From JBHJGS01 sp050331575 (GTDB lineage Bacteria > Pseudomonadota > Alphaproteobacteria > Sphingomonadales > Rhodothalassiaceae), in the NCBI GenBank assembly GCA_050331575.1, contig JBHJGS010000031.1, forward strand, positions 1-50,165: 50,165 nt of DNA. The letters are read 5' to 3'. Position 1 is the stretch's first letter. Each line of letters starts with the position of its first letter. The notes beneath the pieces are model-generated. The model was given only the letters and a program-made list of their open reading frames with translations, did no database searches and was not told where the DNA came from. A program made the position numbers and the translations under genes. Shown here in pieces: positions 46,000 through 50,165 of the stretch.

Positions 46000-46512
46000 A
46001 TGAACAACCCGCAGAACGCACGCCGTGCGCGAACCCGCTCGAACAAGCGCTCCAAGCGTCCCGGCAACGGGGCGCGCATCGAAACCAAGGTGCGCGGCAA
46101 TCCCAAGCAATTGCTTGAGAAGTACAAGACCCTGGCACGCGATGCCCTGCAGGCGGGCGATCGCATTGATGCAGAAAATTATCTGCAGCATGCCGATCAC
46201 TATCAACGCGTCCTGAATGAGCGTGCGGGCCTGTCCAGCGGCCTGTTCGACGATGATGAGGACGAGTTCGTGGATGAGCCGCGTCCGTCCCGCCGCCGCC
46301 GGCGTGAAGCGCATGAGAGCTCTGAAAGCCAACAGTCCGAACAGCCGAGTGCTGATGGGTTCGACGAGGCCGAGGCTGGCGCGGGCGATGGCGAAGACGA
46401 GGAGCCGGCGCCCAAGCCCAAGCGGCGCACGCGTCGGCCGCGCGCCCGCAAGGACGAGGGTGAGGACGACCAGCCGAAGCTGTCTCTGTCCAACGAAGAG
46501 GCCGCCGCGTAA
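46000..46512 (+). CDS. DUF4167 protein
   Basis: The 170-residue protein opens with a basic, RNA-binding-like stretch (RRARTRSNKRSKRPGNGA), then the conserved DUF4167 core GNPKQLLEKYKTLARDALQA and DRIDAENYLQHADHYQRVLN (to about residue 75). The rest is disordered, with acidic and arginine-rich blocks. The family is nearly confined to alphaproteobacteria and typically sits after prfA-prmC. Its function is not established. The 152 bases upstream hold no other gene. Confidence 0.92.
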   Translation: MNNPQNARRARTRSNKRSKRPGNGARIETKVRGNPKQLLEKYKTLARDALQAGDRIDAENYLQHADHYQRVLNERAGLSSGLFDDDEDEFVDEPRPSRRRRREAHESSESQQSEQPSADGFDEAEAGAGDGEDEEPAPKPKRRTRRPRARKDEGEDDQPKLSLSNEEAAA

Positions 46513-46527
46513 ACCGGCGGATCGCCG

Positions 46528-48204
46528 ATGACCGCACCGTTCCGTCCGCAGGCGCAGTTGGGCACCCATGAGGTGACCAACCAGCCGCCGCCGCTGGTCG
46601 ACTATGATCTCTATGCGGTCGATCCCGCGCTGAAGGCGGCGGTGGCCGCGTTCGGCGACGCCGCCACGGCGGCGGCCGGGCGGGATTATGGCCGCGCGCT
46701 GGGCCGGGCAGACATGCTAGAGGCTGGCGACCTGGCCAATCGCTATCCCCCGGAATTCCGCCCGTTCGATCGTTACGGCCACCGCATCGACGAGGTGCGC
46801 TTCCACCCTGCCTATCATCAATTGATGGCGCTGGGCATGGCGCACGGCCAGCATAGTGCGGCCTGGGAAGACGGTGGCAGCCATGTTCGCCACACGGTGC
46901 TGGAATATCTCATGCACCAGGTCGAGGCAGGCGTCTGCTGCCCCTTGTCGATGACCTATGCCGGTCTGCCAGCGCTCAAGCATCACCCGGACCTCTATGC
47001 CGCCTGGGCGCCGAAGCTGACCAGCCGCAGCTATGACCCGGCGATGCGCCCGGTGGCGGAAAAGGCTGGGGCGACCATGGGCATGGCGATGACCGAGAAG
47101 CAGGGCGGCTCGGACGTGCGCGCCAATGCCACCACGGCTGAGCCCTTGGGGGCCGGCCGGCATCGGCTGATCGGGCACAAATGGTTTTGCTCTGCGCCGA
47201 TGTCCGATGCGTTTCTGACGCTGGCCTATCTGCCCGACGGGCTGAGCTGCTTTTTCGTGCCGCGCTGGACTGAGGCGGGCGAGCGCAACGCCATCCGCAT
47301 CCAGCGCTTGAAGGACAAGCTCGGCAACAAGGCCAATGCGTCTTCGGAAATCGAGTATCATGGCGCGGAAGCGGTGCTGGTGGGCGAGCCGGGCCGCGGT
47401 GTCCAGACGATCATCGAGATGGTGCACCATACCAGGCTGGATTGCACGGTCGGCGCCGCCAGCCTGATGCGCGCGGGCTTGACCCAGGCGCTGCACCATG
47501 CCCGCCACCGCCGCGCGTTTCAGAAACATCTGATTGACCAGCCGCTGATGCGCCAGGTCTTGACCGACCTGGTGTTGGAGCAGGACGCCGCCGTCTGGCT
47601 GACCGTCCGCATCGCTGCCGCCTTCGACAAGGGCGCGGAGAATGCCGCGGAAAGAGCCCTGGCGCGCATCGGCGTGGCAATTGCCAAATATTGGCTGAAC
47701 AAGCGGGTCGCCAATTTCCTCTATGAGGCGATGGAGGTGCATGGTGGGGCCGGCTATGTCGAGGAAGGCCCGATGCCCCGGCTGTACCGCGAGGCGCCGC
47801 TGAACTCGATTTGGGAAGGCTCCGGCAATGTCATCTGCCTGGACGTGCTGCGCGCGATGACCCGCCAGCCGGACAGTGCTGAGGCGCTGATGGCCGAACT
47901 GGGCCGGCAGAAAGGCGCCGCCCCGGCGCTGGACCGGCTGCTGGACGAGATCGGCGCTCTGATGGCCGAGCCGGCACAGTTGGAGGTGCGCGCGCGCCGG
48001 CTGGTGGAGCGTTTGGCGCTGGCCTGGCAGGCCGGCCTGCTGATCGAACATGCCGATACCGAGACCGCCGAGCTGTTCCTGGCCGCGCGCCTGGGCGGCA
48101 CCGGCGTCTATGGCAGCCTGCCCGACAGCCCGGCCGGCGCGCGTCGGTTGGAGAGGGCCATGGAGGCCTTGCCCGAAGCGAAAGCGGGTGCTAGAGGCAC
48201 ATAA
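46528..48204 (+). CDS. AidB-like acyl-CoA dehydrogenase
   Basis: The 558-residue protein is longer than classical acyl-CoA dehydrogenases and has the AidB layout: an N-terminal extension (LGTHEVTNQPPPLVDYDLYA), an FAD-dependent core (GMAMTEKQGGSDVRANATTA, then HKWFCSAPMSDAFLTLA) and the catalytic-Glu region YREAPLNSIWEGSGNVICLD, followed by a C-terminal helical domain. E. coli AidB is linked to the alkylation response and binds DNA. Homologues elsewhere may simply oxidise acyl-CoAs. Nothing nearby suggests an alkylation regulon. Confidence 0.92.
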   Translation: MTAPFRPQAQLGTHEVTNQPPPLVDYDLYAVDPALKAAVAAFGDAATAAAGRDYGRALGRADMLEAGDLANRYPPEFRPFDRYGHRIDEVRFHPAYHQLMALGMAHGQHSAAWEDGGSHVRHTVLEYLMHQVEAGVCCPLSMTYAGLPALKHHPDLYAAWAPKLTSRSYDPAMRPVAEKAGATMGMAMTEKQGGSDVRANATTAEPLGAGRHRLIGHKWFCSAPMSDAFLTLAYLPDGLSCFFVPRWTEAGERNAIRIQRLKDKLGNKANASSEIEYHGAEAVLVGEPGRGVQTIIEMVHHTRLDCTVGAASLMRAGLTQALHHARHRRAFQKHLIDQPLMRQVLTDLVLEQDAAVWLTVRIAAAFDKGAENAAERALARIGVAIAKYWLNKRVANFLYEAMEVHGGAGYVEEGPMPRLYREAPLNSIWEGSGNVICLDVLRAMTRQPDSAEALMAELGRQKGAAPALDRLLDEIGALMAEPAQLEVRARRLVERLALAWQAGLLIEHADTETAELFLAARLGGTGVYGSLPDSPAGARRLERAMEALPEAKAGARGT

Positions 48205-48241
48205 CCTTTAGTTTACTAACTCGCTTTTTCGGAACGGGAAC

Positions 48242-50026
48242 ATGGTCAAGTATTTTTTTTCTATGGTTGTCTTGTTGGCGACCACCGCGGTTGCAGCCTG
48301 GGCGGACTCCCGCTCCGCGCGTGATCTTCCGGTTGCGGCCTTTGCCGCCCTGCCGCAGCTTGCGGACATCGATATTTCACCAGACGGCACGCACCTGGCG
48401 TATATGCTGGCCGTCGAAGGGCGCCAGATGATTGTGGTCCATCCATTGGGCTCGGCGGAAGACCCGGTTATCATCCCGCCGTTCAGCGAGGCGGATATCA
48501 GTTGGTTCCGCTGGGCCAATGAAGAGATTCTGGCTGTCAGCTTCGCCCACAGCACGGACCGAATGTGGGTGAATGGTTACCGCCTGCGCGGCGGCCGGAA
48601 CACCGAACAGACGATCTTTCTGGGCTTCAAGCGCGACGGCTCCAATCTGCAGGATCCGATCCGGCTGGCGAAGGGCGAAAGACACCGGTCGACATCGACG
48701 CGCATGGCGCGCGAGGGATCCGCGCCAATTGTCCAGGATTGGGTGATTGACTGGCTGGTCGATGATCCCAATCACCTACTGCTTGCCACGGACGGCGATT
48801 TCGACGGCAAGATCGAGGTCCGCAAGGTGCGCGTGCGCGACGGCGTTTTCGATGTGATCATGACCGGCACAGACGGCATCACCTTCTGGCGCACCGATCA
48901 ATCCGGTGAAATCCGCTTTGGTTATGGTGAGGATGGCGACGTCGCTCGCGGCATCTATCGGGGGGCGGACGGCGCATTCCGACCCGTGGATCATGAAGAA
49001 TGGTTTCAGCGCGGCATCCGTCCGGTCGTGTTCGAAGAGGATCCCCGTTTTGCTTTCGCGGTCGGCAAGGTCCGGGCGGACAGTGATGTCCAAGGGGTTG
49101 TGCGGTTGGACATGGAGACCGGCGAAATCCTTGAGATCGTTTACGAACATCCGGATTTTGATGCCGCCGGCGTCATGGTCGATCCGGATGATCGGCGCTT
49201 TATCGGCGTTGTCACCCCAGCGGAGCGGAACGGCCGCCGCTATATGGCGCAGGATTGGATGAGGCTGCAGACCTCAATCGACAAGGCGTTTCCCAAAACC
49301 TCCAACCGCATCGTCAGTTGGTCGCCGGATCGACGCCTGATCGTTTTGGAAACCTCAAGCGACGTGGAAAGCGGCTCGGTTTACGTGTGGGACCGGAACA
49401 AGAAAACGGTCGGGTTACTGGGCGCGCGCCATCAACATCTGACGCCGGAACTGATGTCACCGATGCGCCGGATTAGCTTTCCAGCGCGCGACGGCCTGGA
49501 CATCTCCGGCTATCTGACAACGCCCAAGGGGGTGGCGGAAAAGGATCTGCCGCTGGTGATCATGCCCCATGGCGGTCCCTTCGCGCTGGAGACCTGGGGC
49601 TTTGACTTCATGACCCAGATGATGGCCAGCCGCGGCTTTGCTGTCTTGCAACCGAATTTTCGCGGTTCGATCCTGCAAGGGGAGGCGTTCCACGAGGCCG
49701 GCAAGAAGCAGTGGGGCGGCAAGATGCAGGACGATCTCACTGACGGCGTCCGGTACCTGGTCGACCAAGGCATCGTCGACCCGGAGCGGGTGTGTATTGT
49801 CGGCTGGTCCTACGGCGGCTATGCGGCGCTGATGGGGACGGTGAAGACACCGGACCTGTATCAATGCGCGGTCAGCATCAATGGCGTCAGCAGCCTTCCA
49901 AAGCTCGCGGCCCGCTACAGTTTCTCGCCCGATTACCGCCGCTTCATCCGCGAATATGTCGGGCTGGAGGGTGAGCGTTTGTCCAAGGTTTCGCCGGTGC
50001 ATCAGGCCGAGGCGATAAAGGCGCCC
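48242..50026 (+). pseudogene. S9-type prolyl oligopeptidase-like peptidase, 3' end interrupted
   Basis: The frame opens at the ATG at 48242 with a signal peptide (MVKYFFSMVVLLATTAVAAW), an N-terminal beta-propeller region (LADIDISPDGTHLAYMLAVE) and an alpha/beta-hydrolase domain (VIMPHGGPFALETWGF). The nucleophile is Ser523 in VGWSYGGYAALMG. After VSPVHQAEAIKAP, near residue 595, an intact enzyme would continue with the HG-x-x-D segment bearing the Asp and later His. Instead the sequence changes abruptly into a mobile element. The peptidase is therefore probably inactive unless a 3' part is restored. Confidence 0.85.
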
Positions 50027-50165
50027 GGAACTATAGGCTTGCCCCACAGCCATACTAGCCCTATGTTAAGAACATGGCAGGAACGAACCTTACACTGCGC
50101 GAGTTCAACGCGCTGTTTCCGGACGAAGCCGCCGCTCGGGCGTGGTTCGAGCGGTCGCGCTGGCC
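50027..50165 (+). mobile_element. Left end of an IS1595/ISXO2-like insertion sequence
   Basis: Peptidase similarity stops at about 50026. A short untranslated lead and then a transposase start codon follow, running off the window. The exact terminal inverted repeat and target duplication cannot be set because the right end is outside the window; the left boundary is accurate only to about ten bases. Confidence 0.65.
50074..50165 (+). CDS. IS1595/ISXO2-family transposase, N-terminal fragment
   Basis: The frame from the ATG at 50074 reads MAGTNLTLREFNALFPDEAA, then ARAWFERSRW, cut by the window edge. The pattern LTLREF-x-x-x-FPDEAAA-x-x-WFE-x-x-RW matches the start of ISXO2-like transposases, where a zinc ribbon (CPxCG) should follow directly. 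Only about 30 codons are visible, so the subgroup cannot be set. Confidence 0.75.
   Translation, partial: MAGTNLTLREFNALFPDEAAARAWFERSRW

Overview
The window is a GC-rich piece of an alphaproteobacterial chromosome. The evidence is the conserved order zapE-mdh-sucC-sucD-sucA-sucB, an F1-only ATP synthase operon (atpHAGDC) without the Fo genes, a DUF4167 protein beside prfA-prmC, an IalB-family protein, an NDUFA9-like complex I protein and a COQ4-family protein. I do not assign it to an order or genus. Most of it is ordinary housekeeping DNA. Several genes start with TTG or GTG, and several neighbours are joined by NTGA or TGATG stop/start overlaps.

Layout. 1-5848 (minus): a BNR/VPS10-like exported protein that runs off the left edge, a cytochrome b561-YceI fusion, a secreted YceI protein, a long-chain acyl-CoA synthetase and a GNAT acetyltransferase. 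5965-7426 (plus): a PilZ protein and an unknown membrane protein. 7443-8248: an AT-rich patch with a DUF4760 gene broken into two frames, next to the 3' end of tRNA-Leu(CAG). 8498-10223 (plus): an NDUFA9-like protein and two small proteins. 10305-15840 (minus): a GT2 glycosyltransferase, a ZnuD-type TonB-dependent receptor, a LysR regulator coupled to ftsY, and ftsY. 16108-21079 (plus): atpHAGDC. 21199-26031 (plus): a PAS protein, a chemoreceptor, and a coupled endonuclease/exonuclease/phosphatase-fold protein plus cardiolipin synthase. 26032-27830: hairpins, a likely TetR operator and a coupled tetR-coq4 pair. 27886-29986 (minus): an exported unknown and an orphan CoA-transferase A subunit. 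30153-31897 (plus): an ialB-like gene and zapE.

31897-33373 is accessory DNA between zapE and mdh. It holds the first codons of a DUF488 gene, then a two-gene cassette (single-pass membrane protein plus ImmA/IrrE-type zinc protease), then about 450 bases of decayed-looking sequence. 33374-40926 is the TCA block: mdh, sucC, sucD, sucA, and a sucB with two lipoyl domains. 40987-42406 (minus) has a nitroreductase and an exported unknown. 42555-48204 (plus) has hisS, prfA-prmC, a DUF4167 gene and an AidB-like acyl-CoA dehydrogenase. The window ends in an S9 peptidase whose frame breaks just before its Asp/His catalytic region, where an IS1595/ISXO2-like transposase begins.

The best candidates for something undescribed are the membrane protein/ImmA cassette that appears to have replaced a DUF488 gene, the split DUF4760 locus at the tRNA, and the tetR-coq4 unit. 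No CRISPR array, rRNA or prophage was seen.
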